From Rhodobacterales bacterium (GTDB lineage Bacteria > Pseudomonadota > Alphaproteobacteria > Rhodobacterales > Rhodobacteraceae), in the NCBI GenBank assembly GCA_002746935.1, contig PDRW01000035.1:1-50997 (forward strand): a stretch of DNA of 50,997 bases, read 5' to 3'. Made by a program: the position numbers and the translations under genes. The notes beneath the pieces were generated by a model. That model made no database searches, was not told the DNA's origin, and saw only the letters and a list, made by a program, of their open reading frames with translations. Shown in pieces: positions 1-8,884 of this stretch. The stretch's first letter is position 1, and each line of letters begins with the position of its first letter.

Positions 1-96
1 GTTGGCATGGCCGTGTCCGGTGCCACCATGACCCTTTCCGGCAAGATTTCGGACGAACTCAACAGCATGAACCCGGCCACCTATCTGCAGCCGTGA
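1..96 (+). CDS. Probable Flp-type pilin, C-terminal end only (5' partial)
   Basis: The open frame runs from base 1 to a TGA at 94-96 and encodes 31 residues rich in Gly, Ser, Thr and Ala (reading begins VGMAVSGATMTLSGKI). The composition and the position just before cpaB fit the C-terminus of a small Flp/type IVb pilin, the major subunit of Tad pili, but the diagnostic N-terminal hydrophobic helix and prepilin cleavage site lie outside the window. A strong terminator-like hairpin follows about 45 bp downstream, as expected for a separately transcribed, highly expressed pilin gene. The family assignment rests mostly on context. Confidence 0.5.
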   Translation, partial: VGMAVSGATMTLSGKISDELNSMNPATYLQP

Positions 97-139
97 TCGG
101 GAGCCGTGATCGGGGCGGGCAACCGCAATACGCATAGCG

Positions 140-175
140 AAGGGCCGCGCCGCACGGGCGTGGCCCTTTTCCCTT
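140..175 (+). terminator. Rho-independent terminator after the pilin gene
   Basis: Bases 140-151 pair with 157-168 (12 bp including one G-T pair) around a 5-nt loop, followed by TTCCCTT. It isolates the pilin transcript from cpaB. Confidence 0.7.
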
Positions 176-396
176 AGCAAGCGGAACGGCCAGCACGAGG
201 CCCAAGGCCGCACGGGGACCAGCCCGATCGCCGCCCAAATCACGGCGCAGTTGCGGCACGGGCGCTGAACGGGCGAGAATCCTCTGCAACACCATTCTTT
301 GTGCAAGATTTGGCCCCATTCCACGGGCAGTTTACCAAAAAATCGGACGCCGGGCAGCCGGCATGTGAACGGATATGAACGGAAAGGACTAGCGAC
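176..396. other. Leader region of cpaB
   Basis: There is no gene here. The stretch holds the motif TTTGGCCCCATT at 309-320, related to sequences upstream of cpaC, cpaE and tadD, followed by an A-rich run near 330-342. The Shine-Dalgarno GGAAAGGA lies just before the cpaB start. Confidence 0.4.
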
Positions 397-1254
397 ATGC
401 GCTCGGTTTTCATCCTTGTGCTCGTGCTGGGCGTCGGCCTGGCCGGTTTCGCCGTCTATATGGCGAAAGGCGTGTTGGGCGACTACGAAGCCGCGCTGGA
501 GGCCGAACGCGCGGCCCGCGGCAATATGGTGCCCACAGTAGACGTCTACGTGGTCAACGAAAAGGTCACCTACGGCCAGCAGATCACAGAGGAAAACATC
601 CGCAAGGTGGGGTGGCCCGAAAACGCGATTCCCGAAGGCGCCTTTGCCTCGCTCGACGAACTCTTCCCCGCGGGCGAAAAGCGGTTCCGCACCGCGCTGC
701 GTACGATGGAGAAGGACGAGGCCGTACTGGCGGTCAAGGTGACGGAACCTGGCCACGACGCAGGCGTTTCCTCGCGGCTCGGCGCGGGGATGCGCGCCTT
801 CGCGATCAATGTCGACGCGACCTCCGGCGTTTCCGGCTTTCTGGCCCCCGGCGACCGGGTCGATGTCTACTGGACCGGCCGCACCGACGACGGCATGGAA
901 GGCAACTCGCGTGAAGTGACCAAGCTGATTCAGGCCAACGTCAAGATCATCGCCATCGACCAGCGCGCCGATATTGACCGTATCGGTCCGTCGGTGGCGC
1001 GCACCGTCACGGTTGAAGGCACGTCGGAAGAGGTGGCGCGGCTCAACCTCGCGCAGCTTTCGGGCCGTCTGACCCTCGCCCTCGTCGGGCATGACGACAC
1101 CACCGTCGCCGCCCCGATCGAGGTCGACCAGGACCAACTTCTCGGCATCGAACGCACGGTCGTGGCCAAGCCGGAAGCGCCGAAAGTGTGCACCGTGGTC
1201 CAGAACCGGGGCGGCGAGAACGTCGAAGTCAAGATCCCCTGCCCGACCAACTGA
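397..1254 (+). CDS. cpaB: Flp pilus assembly protein CpaB/RcpC
   Basis: This 285-residue inner-membrane-anchored periplasmic protein of the Tad apparatus is thought to help assemble or gate the CpaC secretin. One N-terminal membrane segment (about residues 3-23) is followed by a SAF-type domain (about 46-115, starting TVDVYVVNEKVTYGQQI) and then the RcpC/CpaB domain with the motif FLAPGDRVDVYWTG. The length is normal for the family. The ATG at 397 follows a good GGAAAGGA ribosome binding site. The gene lies between a pilin-like gene and cpaC, with hairpins on both sides, so it may be transcribed alone. The family is clear from sequence and context. Confidence 0.93.
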   Translation: MRSVFILVLVLGVGLAGFAVYMAKGVLGDYEAALEAERAARGNMVPTVDVYVVNEKVTYGQQITEENIRKVGWPENAIPEGAFASLDELFPAGEKRFRTALRTMEKDEAVLAVKVTEPGHDAGVSSRLGAGMRAFAINVDATSGVSGFLAPGDRVDVYWTGRTDDGMEGNSREVTKLIQANVKIIAIDQRADIDRIGPSVARTVTVEGTSEEVARLNLAQLSGRLTLALVGHDDTTVAAPIEVDQDQLLGIERTVVAKPEAPKVCTVVQNRGGENVEVKIPCPTN

Positions 1255-1333
1255 GGCCTGACAGCCCCGAAACGCACGGCAGGCAGAACCCAGCCACCCC
1301 GGCGCCCGACCGGGGGGCTGCCACCCCGAAAAG

Positions 1334-1378
1334 GAAGGCCGCTCCCCGCCAGTCGGGGGTCGGCCTTCTCCCTTTCCG
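1334..1378 (+). terminator. Hairpin terminator candidate after cpaB
   Basis: GAAGGCCG (1334-1341) pairs with CGGCCTTC (1361-1368), with an inner CCCCG/CGGGG stem, followed by the pyrimidine-rich TCTCCCTTTC. The weak T-run makes it a probable rather than certain terminator. Confidence 0.5.
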
Positions 1379-1667
1379 GCATTCGTGACGGCGCGGATTT
1401 TCTGTACAAATCCGCCCTCCGCACCGCCCCTGTTGCTCTGCCGCCTCAGCCAGGTCATGCAAGGGCTGTATATGACTTGCAAAAAAGCGATTTCTGCCCC
1501 ATTGTGCAGGCTAACTATTTTGTCAAGACCCGCGCGTCGCATCAGTTGACCAAGCGGGCAGTGCAAGATGAGCAGTGCGCACGACCTTTCGGAAACGGAG
1601 GGGCGGACGTTTAACCGGAACGGGGAGAACCCCGAAAGTCAGACTTGATCAGAGAGGCAGGATCACC
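1379..1667. other. cpaC leader region
   Basis: No convincing gene is present. The stretch contains TTCTGCCCCATT at 1492-1503, matching the cpaB leader motif, plus an A/T-richer patch (about 1468-1525) likely to hold the promoter. An upstream in-frame ATG at 1575 would add 31 basic residues before an evident signal peptide, so it is not taken as the start. Confidence 0.4.
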
Positions 1668-3053
1668 ATGACAGCGAAAGCAATAATACGGGCAGCCCTT
1701 GTCGGGCTCGCCCTCGTAATGGCCCAGGGGCTGGGCACGGCCAGCGCCGAGACGCTCAAGGTTTTGTCCAGCGCCACCACTGGTGCCCTCAACGTGCCGA
1801 TGAACCGTGCGGTGGTGGTCGAAAGCGACCAGCCCTTCTCCACGGCTTCCATCGCCAACCCCGGCATCGCCGACATCAACTCGCTCTCCGAGCGCACGGT
1901 CTACGTGCTCGGCAAGGCGCCGGGACGCACCACGCTCACGCTGGTCGGACCGGAAGGCGGTCTGCTGACCAGCGTGGAAATCCGCGTCACCCCCGACGTC
2001 GCCGAGTTCAAGGAGCGTCTGCGGCAGATTCTCCCCAACGAGGCGATCGAAGTGCGCACCGCCAATGACGGCATCGTGCTCTCCGGCACGGTGAGCTCGA
2101 TCAACGCCCTCGACCGCGCCCTCGACCTCGCCCAGCGCTACGCGCCGGACCGGGTGTCGAACCTGATGAACGTGGGCGGCACCCAGCAGGTGATGCTGAA
2201 GGTGCGCTTCGCGGAGATGACCCGCAGGGTGTCGAAAGAGCTGTCGACGGAGTTCGGCCTGACCGCCAACCTGTTCAACGGCGGCTACGGCGACAACCTC
2301 ACCGGTGATGCCAACGTCGGCAGCAACAACGGCACCGGCACGATCGGGCTCACCCTCGGCACCAGCGCGCTGGGCCTGAACATGACGCTCACGGCGCTTG
2401 AAAACAAGGGCCTCGTGCGCACCCTGGCCGAGCCGAACCTCACCGCGCTCTCCGGCCAGGAGGCCAAGTTCCTGGCGGGCGCCGAATACCCGGTCCCGGT
2501 TGCCGACAAGGAAGGCAACATCACGATCGAGTACAAGCCTGTCGGTGTTCAGCTGACCTTCACCCCCCGGGTGGTCAACGGCAACATCATCAACCTGCAA
2601 CTCGACACCGCGGTTTCGACGGTCTCCAGCAACACCGCCTATTCGTCTTCGAATCTCGCGGTCAAGGCCTTCGATCTGCGCAGCGCTTCGACCACGGTCG
2701 AGATGCGCGACGGGCAGAGCTTTGCCATCGCCGGCCTGTTGCAGGATGATTTCGTCGACAGCGTGGCCCAGGTTCCCTGGCTTGGCGATGTGCCGATCCT
2801 CGGTTCCCTGTTCCGCTCGACCGATTTCGAGCGCAAGCAGTCGGAGCTGGTGGTGATCATCACCGCGCATCTGGTCACCCCGACCCATGGTGCCGCGCTG
2901 ATGGTGCCGACCGACCGGATCGTGCCGCCGAGCGAATACGATCTGTTCCTGAACGGTGCCACCGAAAGCGTGTCCCTGCCGACGCAGGGTGCCGCGGGCG
3001 AGGTTGCCCAGCAGGACTTCGGCGGTTCCTACGGCTACGTGATGGAGGATTGA
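1668..3053 (+). CDS. cpaC: Tad pilus secretin CpaC/RcpA
   Basis: This outer-membrane secretin forms the channel through which the Flp pilus leaves the cell (461 residues). The start at 1668 is chosen because it follows AGAGAGGCAGG and begins directly with a signal peptide (about residues 1-26, cleavage near ASA-ET). An N-terminal pilus-formation domain (about 35-110) and a BON-like segment (about 110-170) precede the secretin core. That core is marked by VGVQLTFTPRVVNGN and the signature PWLGDVPILGSLFRS with ELVVIITAHLV near the C-terminus. The next gene starts 3 bp after the stop, so the two are co-transcribed and probably translationally coupled. Confidence 0.94.
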   Translation: MTAKAIIRAALVGLALVMAQGLGTASAETLKVLSSATTGALNVPMNRAVVVESDQPFSTASIANPGIADINSLSERTVYVLGKAPGRTTLTLVGPEGGLLTSVEIRVTPDVAEFKERLRQILPNEAIEVRTANDGIVLSGTVSSINALDRALDLAQRYAPDRVSNLMNVGGTQQVMLKVRFAEMTRRVSKELSTEFGLTANLFNGGYGDNLTGDANVGSNNGTGTIGLTLGTSALGLNMTLTALENKGLVRTLAEPNLTALSGQEAKFLAGAEYPVPVADKEGNITIEYKPVGVQLTFTPRVVNGNIINLQLDTAVSTVSSNTAYSSSNLAVKAFDLRSASTTVEMRDGQSFAIAGLLQDDFVDSVAQVPWLGDVPILGSLFRSTDFERKQSELVVIITAHLVTPTHGAALMVPTDRIVPPSEYDLFLNGATESVSLPTQGAAGEVAQQDFGGSYGYVMED

Positions 3054-3056
3054 TCA

Positions 3057-3719
3057 ATGGTACGCAGAACCACCAGAACCCTGCTGATCGCCACGTCGAT
3101 CACCGCACTCGTCGCCGGCTGCGATCATGTCGCTGACACGCTCGAAAGCTATGGAGAAGCAGGCGCGGTGCCCGATCGCCAGCATTTTGGCGAGCCGAAC
3201 TACAACAACATCGGCCACCACACCGGCACCCTCGTGCTCAACTTCGCCAAGCGCTTCCACGAAACCGTGCCCGACACCGTGACCTTCGCCTTCAACTCGG
3301 CGGTGCTCGATGAAAACGCCAAGACGGTGCTCCGCCGTCAGGCCCATTTCATCAAGCAGTTCCCCGAAGTGCGGTTCAAGGTCTTCGGCTATGCCGACGC
3401 GGTCGGCTCGAACGGCTACAACTACCGTCTCGGCATGCGCCGTGCCAAGACCGTCGTGTCCTTCCTCGTGGGCCAGGGCATCAGCCGGAAACGGCTGCAA
3501 GCGGTTGTTTCCTATGGCGAAACCCGCCCGCTCATCAACACGCAGGAACCCGAGCGGCAGAACCGCCGCGCGGTTACCGAAGTCTCGGGCTTCGTCGGCA
3601 GCGCACCGCTGATCCTCGATGGCAAATATGCCCAGGTGATCCAGCGCGAATATGTCGAAAGCGCGACCCAGCAGCCTGAGGGCACCGAAACGACAATCGC
3701 CGAGGGGGGAGGCGACTAA
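3057..3719 (+). CDS. OmpA-family lipoprotein of the tad locus
   Basis: This 220-residue predicted lipoprotein has a lipobox ending at Cys22 (ALVAGC). An OmpA-like peptidoglycan-binding domain spans about residues 66-170, with TFAFNSAVLDENAK, the GYAD...G.N..LG.RRA motif and an NRRA segment. It sits where cpaD occurs in other tad loci, between the secretin and cpaE, and probably anchors the secretin to the cell wall. The start lies 3 bp from the cpaC stop. A strong terminator follows, so cpaC and this gene form a two-gene unit. The domain is certain; the role in secretin anchoring is inferred from position. Confidence 0.88.
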   Translation: MVRRTTRTLLIATSITALVAGCDHVADTLESYGEAGAVPDRQHFGEPNYNNIGHHTGTLVLNFAKRFHETVPDTVTFAFNSAVLDENAKTVLRRQAHFIKQFPEVRFKVFGYADAVGSNGYNYRLGMRRAKTVVSFLVGQGISRKRLQAVVSYGETRPLINTQEPERQNRRAVTEVSGFVGSAPLILDGKYAQVIQREYVESATQQPEGTETTIAEGGGD

Positions 3720-3750
3720 GCCCCTCGCCAACTGGCGAAACAAAACCTCA

Positions 3751-3783
3751 CCGGCCGGCTGCAAAGCCGGCCGGTTTCGTTTT
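3751..3783 (+). terminator. Rho-independent terminator between the OmpA gene and cpaE
   Basis: A perfect 10-bp stem (CCGGCCGGCT at 3751-3760 with AGCCGGCCGG at 3765-3774) with a GCAA loop is followed by TTTCGTTTT. This is the clearest terminator inside the pilus locus and separates it into two transcription units. Confidence 0.85.
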
Positions 3784-4036
3784 GGCCACCCCGTTTGGCC
3801 ACCCTGCCCCCTCCCCTCCTGTTCCGCCGAGGGAAACAGCCTGAACAGCGTTTGTGCCATCGTCCCAATTGACCGCACATTTACGCGGGTTTTGCCCCAA
3901 TCCTGCCGCCATTGGTTGCAATTTTCATACGCACACGAGCAGGCCCCGCGTACGAGTCGCCGGGCCCGGCCTTCCCGGTGTCCGCTGAACTGGCGACATG
4001 CCGACCGGGGGGGTTCGATTGAAAGGGAAAGGCAAC
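3784..4036. other. cpaE promoter/leader region
   Basis: No gene is seen. It contains TTTTGCCCCAAT at 3890-3901, related to motifs before cpaB and cpaC, and A/T-richer sequence at 3908-3935. The Shine-Dalgarno GAAAGGGAAAGG before 4037 marks the preferred cpaE start over the upstream ATG at 3998. Confidence 0.4.
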
Positions 4037-5287
4037 ATGAGCGGAAACGCAGCCGCGCTGGTCGAACCAGCCCCCATCGTCGCCTGCACCATCTCACGGG
4101 ATGTGCAGGAATTTGACCTTTTGATTGAAGACATGGAGGCGGAGCTCGGCGAGAGTTGGGGTGATCTGTCCATCCAGGATGCCATTGCCTTTTTCGGTCA
4201 GCCCGATGCCGAGACCCTCCAGTTCATCGCCGTTGCGATGGACGAGGAGGACGAGCCGAACCTCGCCCGCTACGCCGAGGTGATTCGCAAGGCAACATCG
4301 CATGGCATCAAGTCGATCGTGATCGCCGAGGACGTGAGCCCGATCGCATTGCACCAGCTTCTGAAGATGGGCGCGGAAGAATTCGTCCCCTACCCGCTCC
4401 CCGAAGGTGCGTTGCGTGACGCCATCGAGCGCCTGCGCGCGCCGGCGCCGGAGCCCGCGGCGGTCTACCAGCCCCCTTCAACCATCGTCCACGGAGCGGG
4501 AGGCAATGCCGACGGCGTCGTTCTGGCGGTTCACGGGCTTGCCGGCGGGGTCGGTGCAACCACCTTTGCAATCAACCTTGCCTGGGAACTGGCCAATGTC
4601 GAAAAGGCCAACCCGCCCAAGGTCTGCCTGCTCGATCTCGATCTGCAATTCGGCACCGTCAGCACCTATCTCGATCTGCCGCGCCGCGAAGCGGTCTATG
4701 AGCTCTTGTCGGACACCGAAACCGCGGACGGAGACAGTTTTCAGGCGGCGATGGTGTCGTTCAACGACAAGCTTCAGGTGCTGACCGCGCCCTCCGACAT
4801 GCTTCCGCTCGATCTGGTGAGCGACGAGGACATTCGCCGGATCATCACCATGGCGCGATCGAAATTCGACTATGTCATCATCGACATGCCAAAGACCGTG
4901 GTGATGTGGACCGAAACGGTGCTTCAGGCGGCACATGTCTATTTCACTCCGATCGAACTGGACATGCGCTCGGCACAGAACACATTGCGCATGATCCGGG
5001 CGTTGAAATCGGAAGAACTTCCGTTCGAGCGGCTGCGCTACGTGCTGAACCGCGCCCCGAAATTCACCGATCTCACCGGCAAGAGCCGGGTCAAGAGAAT
5101 GGCCGAAAGCCTCGACATTTCGATCGAGATCCAGCTTCCCGATGGCGGCAGGCCGGTCATCCAGGCCGGCGACCACGGATTGCCGCTTGCCGAAAGCGCA
5201 CCGAAATCGCCGCTGCGCAAGGAAATCATCAAGCTCGCCAAGTCGGTGCACGAAGTCAACCAGAACGCTGAAGTGGCTCACAAATAG
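4037..5287 (+). CDS. cpaE: Pilus assembly ATPase-like protein CpaE/TadZ
   Basis: CpaE/TadZ is a MinD/ParA-superfamily protein that places the Tad machinery, usually at a pole (416 residues from the ATG at 4037). The N-terminal 130 residues look like a degenerate receiver domain. The ATPase domain begins near residue 155 with a deviant Walker A, GLAGGVGATT, lacking the usual lysines, followed by LLDLDLQFG and YVIIDMPK, the switch/Walker B-like strands. The Walker A change is common in TadZ proteins and suggests weak or no hydrolysis. The gene starts a second unit, cpaE-cpaF-tadB-tadC, and is separated from cpaF by 11 bp. Confidence 0.92.
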   Translation: MSGNAAALVEPAPIVACTISRDVQEFDLLIEDMEAELGESWGDLSIQDAIAFFGQPDAETLQFIAVAMDEEDEPNLARYAEVIRKATSHGIKSIVIAEDVSPIALHQLLKMGAEEFVPYPLPEGALRDAIERLRAPAPEPAAVYQPPSTIVHGAGGNADGVVLAVHGLAGGVGATTFAINLAWELANVEKANPPKVCLLDLDLQFGTVSTYLDLPRREAVYELLSDTETADGDSFQAAMVSFNDKLQVLTAPSDMLPLDLVSDEDIRRIITMARSKFDYVIIDMPKTVVMWTETVLQAAHVYFTPIELDMRSAQNTLRMIRALKSEELPFERLRYVLNRAPKFTDLTGKSRVKRMAESLDISIEIQLPDGGRPVIQAGDHGLPLAESAPKSPLRKEIIKLAKSVHEVNQNAEVAHK

Positions 5288-5298
5288 GAGGCTTTCCC

Positions 5299-6732
5299 TT
5301 GTTTTCCCGTTACAAGAAGGGAGGCGGGAAACCCGCCGGAAACCCCAACATTCACGCGGTGCCGGGGAGCCAGCCTGCGCCGAATGCCGCTGTGGTGTCT
5401 GCCCCTGCCCCCAAGGCCGCGCCTGCGCGCGCGCAGCCTGACGACCGCGAGCGCAAGCGCCGCAAGCGGCTCGGCGAAATCAAGGTCGAGCTGCACAAGC
5501 AACTGCTCGACAACCTCAACCTCGCCGCGCTCGACTCCGCGTCGGAAAAGGATCTGCGCGCCGAGATCAGCGCCATCGCCTCGGAAGTTCTCGCCGAGAT
5601 GAACGTGGTTCTGAACCGCGAGGAAAAGACCCATCTCAACCAGGAATTGTACGACGAGGTGACCGGGCTTGGTCCGCTCGAGCCGCTGCTGAAGGACGAC
5701 ACCGTCAACGATATTCTGGTCAACGGCCCGCATCAGGTCTTTGTCGAACGCGACGGCAGGCTGGCGCTGACCGATGTTCAGTTCAAGGACGAACGCCACC
5801 TGCTCAGGATCATCGACAAGATCGTCTCCGCCGTGGGCCGTCGGGTGGACGAATCCAACCCCCATGTGGACGCCCGCCTCGCGGACGGGTCGCGTTTCAA
5901 CGCCATGGTTCCCCCGATCGCGGTCGACGGTTCGCTGGTCTCGATCCGGAAATTCAAGAACGACAAGCTCGGAATCGACGATCTGGTGAATTTCGGCGCC
6001 TTTTCCGAGGAAATGGCCGCCTATCTGCAAGCCGCGGTCGCCTGCCGGCTCAACATCATCGTCTCGGGCGGTACCGGTTCCGGTAAGACCACCACGCTCA
6101 ACGCGCTGTCGTCCTTCATCGACAATTCCGAACGCATCCTCACCATCGAGGACACGGCCGAACTTCAGCTCCAGCAGGTCCATGTGGGCCGGATGGAAAG
6201 CCGCCCGCCCAACGTCGAGGGCAAGGGCGCCGTCACCCAGCGCGATTGTCTGCGCAACGCGCTCAGGATGCGCCCCGACCGCATCATCGTCGGCGAAACG
6301 CGGGGCGAGGAAGTCATCGACATGCTTCAGGCGATGAACACCGGCCACGACGGTTCGATGACCACGATCCACGCCAACTCCGCCCGCGACGCGGTGTCGC
6401 GGCTTGAAAACATGATCTCCCTGGCCGGGATCGAAATGCCGATCAAGGCAGTGCGCGCGCAGATCGCCTCCGCCGTCAACCTGATCGTGCAGATCAGCCG
6501 CCTCCAGGACGGCTCGCGCCGGATGGTCTCGATCACCGAAGTGACCGGTATGGAAGGCGACGTGATCTCGATGCAGGAAGTGTTCCGCTTCCAGCGTACC
6601 GGGATTTTGCCCGACAACAGGATTGCCGGCTATTTCACCGCCTCCGGTGTGCGCTCGGCCTATTCCGAACGGTTCCGCCAGTGGGGCTACAACCTGCCCG
6701 CCACCATCTTCGAACCCGTCGCAGCGGAGTAA
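5299..6732 (+). CDS. cpaF: Tad pilus motor ATPase CpaF/TadA
   Basis: This cytoplasmic secretion-superfamily ATPase powers Flp pilus extension and possibly retraction (477 residues, a normal length). After a basic, low-complexity N-terminus, the conserved core has the Walker A motif [15 protein letters not shown] (about residue 255), an Asp box with acidic residues ([11 protein letters not shown]), Walker B ([11 protein letters not shown]) and the His box ([14 protein letters not shown]). The start is a TTG at 5299 preceded by AGGAGG at 5287-5292; no in-frame ATG lies near the true N-terminus. The TTG start may lower expression relative to neighbours. tadB starts 6 bp after the stop. Confidence 0.95.
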   Translation: MFSRYKKGGGKPAGNPNIHAVPGSQPAPNAAVVSAPAPKAAPARAQPDDRERKRRKRLGEIKVELHKQLLDNLNLAALDSASEKDLRAEISAIASEVLAEMNVVLNREEKTHLNQELYDEVTGLGPLEPLLKDDTVNDILVNGPHQVFVERDGRLALTDVQFKDERHLLRIIDKIVSAVGRRVDESNPHVDARLADGSRFNAMVPPIAVDGSLVSIRKFKNDKLGIDDLVNFGAFSEEMAAYLQAAVACRLNIIVSGGTGSGKTTTLNALSSFIDNSERILTIEDTAELQLQQVHVGRMESRPPNVEGKGAVTQRDCLRNALRMRPDRIIVGETRGEEVIDMLQAMNTGHDGSMTTIHANSARDAVSRLENMISLAGIEMPIKAVRAQIASAVNLIVQISRLQDGSRRMVSITEVTGMEGDVISMQEVFRFQRTGILPDNRIAGYFTASGVRSAYSERFRQWGYNLPATIFEPVAAE

Positions 6733-6738
6733 CACAGA

Positions 6739-7707
6739 ATGATACTTTCCGCAGAACCTATCGTCTTTGTTCTGATCTTCATCGCTGTTCTGGTGCTGGT
6801 CGAAGGCATCTATCTCACCATCTTCGGCAAGTCGATCAGCCTCAACAACCGGGTCAACCGCAGACTCGAGATGCTCGAGAAGGGCGTGGACCGCGAACAG
6901 GTGCTCGAACAGCTCCGCAAGGAGATGCACCAGCATATCGAAGCCAAGGGCATCCCGCTCTATTCGCTGCTCGCCGACAAGGCCCAGAAAGCCAACATCG
7001 CCTTTACGCCACAGCAGATCATGATGCTGATGGGCGCGGTCACGGTGGTGGCCTATGTCGGCCTCACCCTCGGCACCTCCGCCGGATTCGGCGTGCGCAT
7101 TCTCGTGGCCATCGTGATGGGCGTGGGCGGGGTCTATGTCTGGATCAACAACAAGGCCAAGAAACGCATTGGCCTGATCGAGGAACAGCTCCCCGACGCG
7201 GTGGAACTGATGGTGCGCAGCTTGCGCGTCGGCCACCCGTTCAGCTCCGCGATTCAGATCGTGGCGCGCGAGATCCCCGACCCGCTGGGCTCCGAAATGG
7301 GCGTGATCGCCGACGAAGCCTCCTATGGGCGCGATGTGGCCGAGAGCCTCAAGCACCTTGCCGAACGCGTGGACATGCAGGACATGCGCTTCCTCGCGGT
7401 CGCGGTGTCGATCCAGCAGACCTCGGGCGGCAACCTCGCCGAAATCCTCGAAGGCCTCTCCAAGGTCATCCGCTCGCGTTTCCGTCTGTTCCGCCGGGTC
7501 AAGGCGATCACCGCGGAAGCCAGATGGTCCGGCATCTTCCTGTCGGGCTTCCCGCTGCTCGCGCTGGTGATGATCAACATGCTCCAGCCGAACTATTATG
7601 ACAAAGTGAAAGAAACCTCGCTGTTCATCCCTGCCGCGCTGGTCGTCGGCGCCTTCCTCGTGGCCAACATCTTCGTCATGCGGATGCTGACCAACATCAA
7701 GGTATAA
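6739..7707 (+). CDS. tadB: Tad inner-membrane platform protein TadB
   Basis: TadB is one of the two GspF-like (T2SSF) inner-membrane proteins on which CpaF acts (322 residues). Hydrophobic segments occur near residues 5-25, 95-120 and 120-140 and twice at the C-terminus. The T2SSF domain lies in between, with the motif QLPDAVELMVRSLRVGHPF and a conserved GGNLAEILE stretch. It is preceded by cpaF (6 bp) and followed by tadC after 28 bp, consistent with one transcript. Confidence 0.93.
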   Translation: MILSAEPIVFVLIFIAVLVLVEGIYLTIFGKSISLNNRVNRRLEMLEKGVDREQVLEQLRKEMHQHIEAKGIPLYSLLADKAQKANIAFTPQQIMMLMGAVTVVAYVGLTLGTSAGFGVRILVAIVMGVGGVYVWINNKAKKRIGLIEEQLPDAVELMVRSLRVGHPFSSAIQIVAREIPDPLGSEMGVIADEASYGRDVAESLKHLAERVDMQDMRFLAVAVSIQQTSGGNLAEILEGLSKVIRSRFRLFRRVKAITAEARWSGIFLSGFPLLALVMINMLQPNYYDKVKETSLFIPAALVVGAFLVANIFVMRMLTNIKV

Positions 7708-7735
7708 GGCCGGAACAACTGAAAGGATCACGACC

Positions 7736-8689
7736 ATGCTGACAGACAGTCTCGGTCCCCTCGGCCCGTTTCTCATCATCGGGGGCCTTGGGCTGCTGCT
7801 GGTGCTCGTCGCCTTGCCCACCCTGCTGAAACGCTATGAGGATCCGCTCGACAAGCTCAAGCGCAGCCGCACCCAATCCGGCTCGGGCAAGCGATCCCTG
7901 CGCTCCGCCGCCTCCGGGAAGCACGACAAGCTCGAGAGATACAAACAGTTTCTCGAACCGACCAATGCCGAAGAATATTCGGCGATCCAGCTGAAGCTGT
8001 TGCAGGCGGGCTACCCCGGCAGGAACGCGGTACGGACCTATCACTTTATCCAGATGATCCTCGGGATCGGCTTTCTGATCCTCGGCCTGGGCTATGCGGT
8101 CATGAAGAGCGCCACCGGCGACGTCAGCACCCAGCAGATGATCCTGACGGTTCTTCTCCCCGGCGGCATCGGCTATCTGGCGCCCAAATACTGGGTCACC
8201 CGCCGGGTCGAAACCCGCAAGGAAGAGATCCAGAACGGCTTCCCCGATGCGCTCGACATGCTCCTGGTCTGCGTCGAGGCCGGCCAGTCGCTCGATCAGG
8301 GGATTCTCCGGGTGTCATCGGAAATCCGCGCGGGCTTTCCGTCGCTGGCCGACGAATTCTCGATCGTCAGCAACGAGATGAAGGCCGGCAAGGACCGTAT
8401 CCAGGTGCTGCGCGATTTCGGCGAGCGTTGCGGCGTGGCCGATGTGGCGAGTTTCACCACGGTGCTGGTCCAGTCGGCCACTTTCGGCACCTCGATCGCC
8501 GACGCGCTGCGGGTCTATTCGGGTGAGATGCGTGACAAGCGGGTGATGCGGGCCGAAGAAAAGGCCAACACCCTGCCGACCAAGATGACACTGGCAACCA
8601 TGATGCTGACGGTGCCGCCACTGCTGATCATCCTGATCGGCCCGTCGGTTTACGAGGTCTACATCACCCTCACCGAAATGAACTTGTAA
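7736..8689 (+). CDS. tadC: Tad inner-membrane platform protein TadC
   Basis: TadC is the partner of TadB in the inner-membrane platform (317 residues). An N-terminal membrane segment (about 8-27) precedes a basic linker, paired hydrophobic helices (about 100-150), the T2SSF domain (FPDALDMLLVCVEAGQSLDQGI) and a C-terminal membrane helix (LTVPPLLIILIGPSVY). The Shine-Dalgarno GAAAGGA precedes the ATG. It is the last gene before a GC-rich hairpin, which may reduce read-through into the TPR genes. Confidence 0.93.
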   Translation: MLTDSLGPLGPFLIIGGLGLLLVLVALPTLLKRYEDPLDKLKRSRTQSGSGKRSLRSAASGKHDKLERYKQFLEPTNAEEYSAIQLKLLQAGYPGRNAVRTYHFIQMILGIGFLILGLGYAVMKSATGDVSTQQMILTVLLPGGIGYLAPKYWVTRRVETRKEEIQNGFPDALDMLLVCVEAGQSLDQGILRVSSEIRAGFPSLADEFSIVSNEMKAGKDRIQVLRDFGERCGVADVASFTTVLVQSATFGTSIADALRVYSGEMRDKRVMRAEEKANTLPTKMTLATMMLTVPPLLIILIGPSVYEVYITLTEMNL

Positions 8690-8716
8690 CCCGGTCACAC
8701 CGGCAGATCGGAAACG

Positions 8717-8746
8717 GCGCGCGGCGGGGGCAACCCGGCCGCGCGC
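8717..8746 (+). terminator. GC-rich hairpin between tadC and the TPR genes
   Basis: GCGCGCGGC (8717-8725) pairs with GCCGCGCGC (8738-8746). There is no T-run, so it could be an attenuator or mRNA stabiliser rather than a terminator. TGCCCCCGATTCCACG at 8811-8826 resembles the cpaB leader and may mark a promoter for the TPR genes. Confidence 0.4.
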
Positions 8747-8884
8747 TGCCCGCGATGGGCGGACCGCCACGGGAATGCAGCCACCTGGCCCGACAACGTC
8801 CTCCGGCCATTGCCCCCGATTCCACGACCCGTTACCATTGCCGCAACAGCCCGGAACGGGCGGCAGAGGCGGCAGGAGGCGGGG

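Noticed and set aside
309-325. Sigma-54 promoter at the cpaB leader motif
   Set aside because: TGGCCC is present but there is no TTGC element at the required spacing, and the cpaC and cpaE versions lack the GG.
5278-7821. 847-codon minus-strand frame across cpaF and tadB
   Set aside because: The translation is His/Asp/Gly-rich, typical of reading high-GC genes backwards, and both + strand genes are unambiguous.
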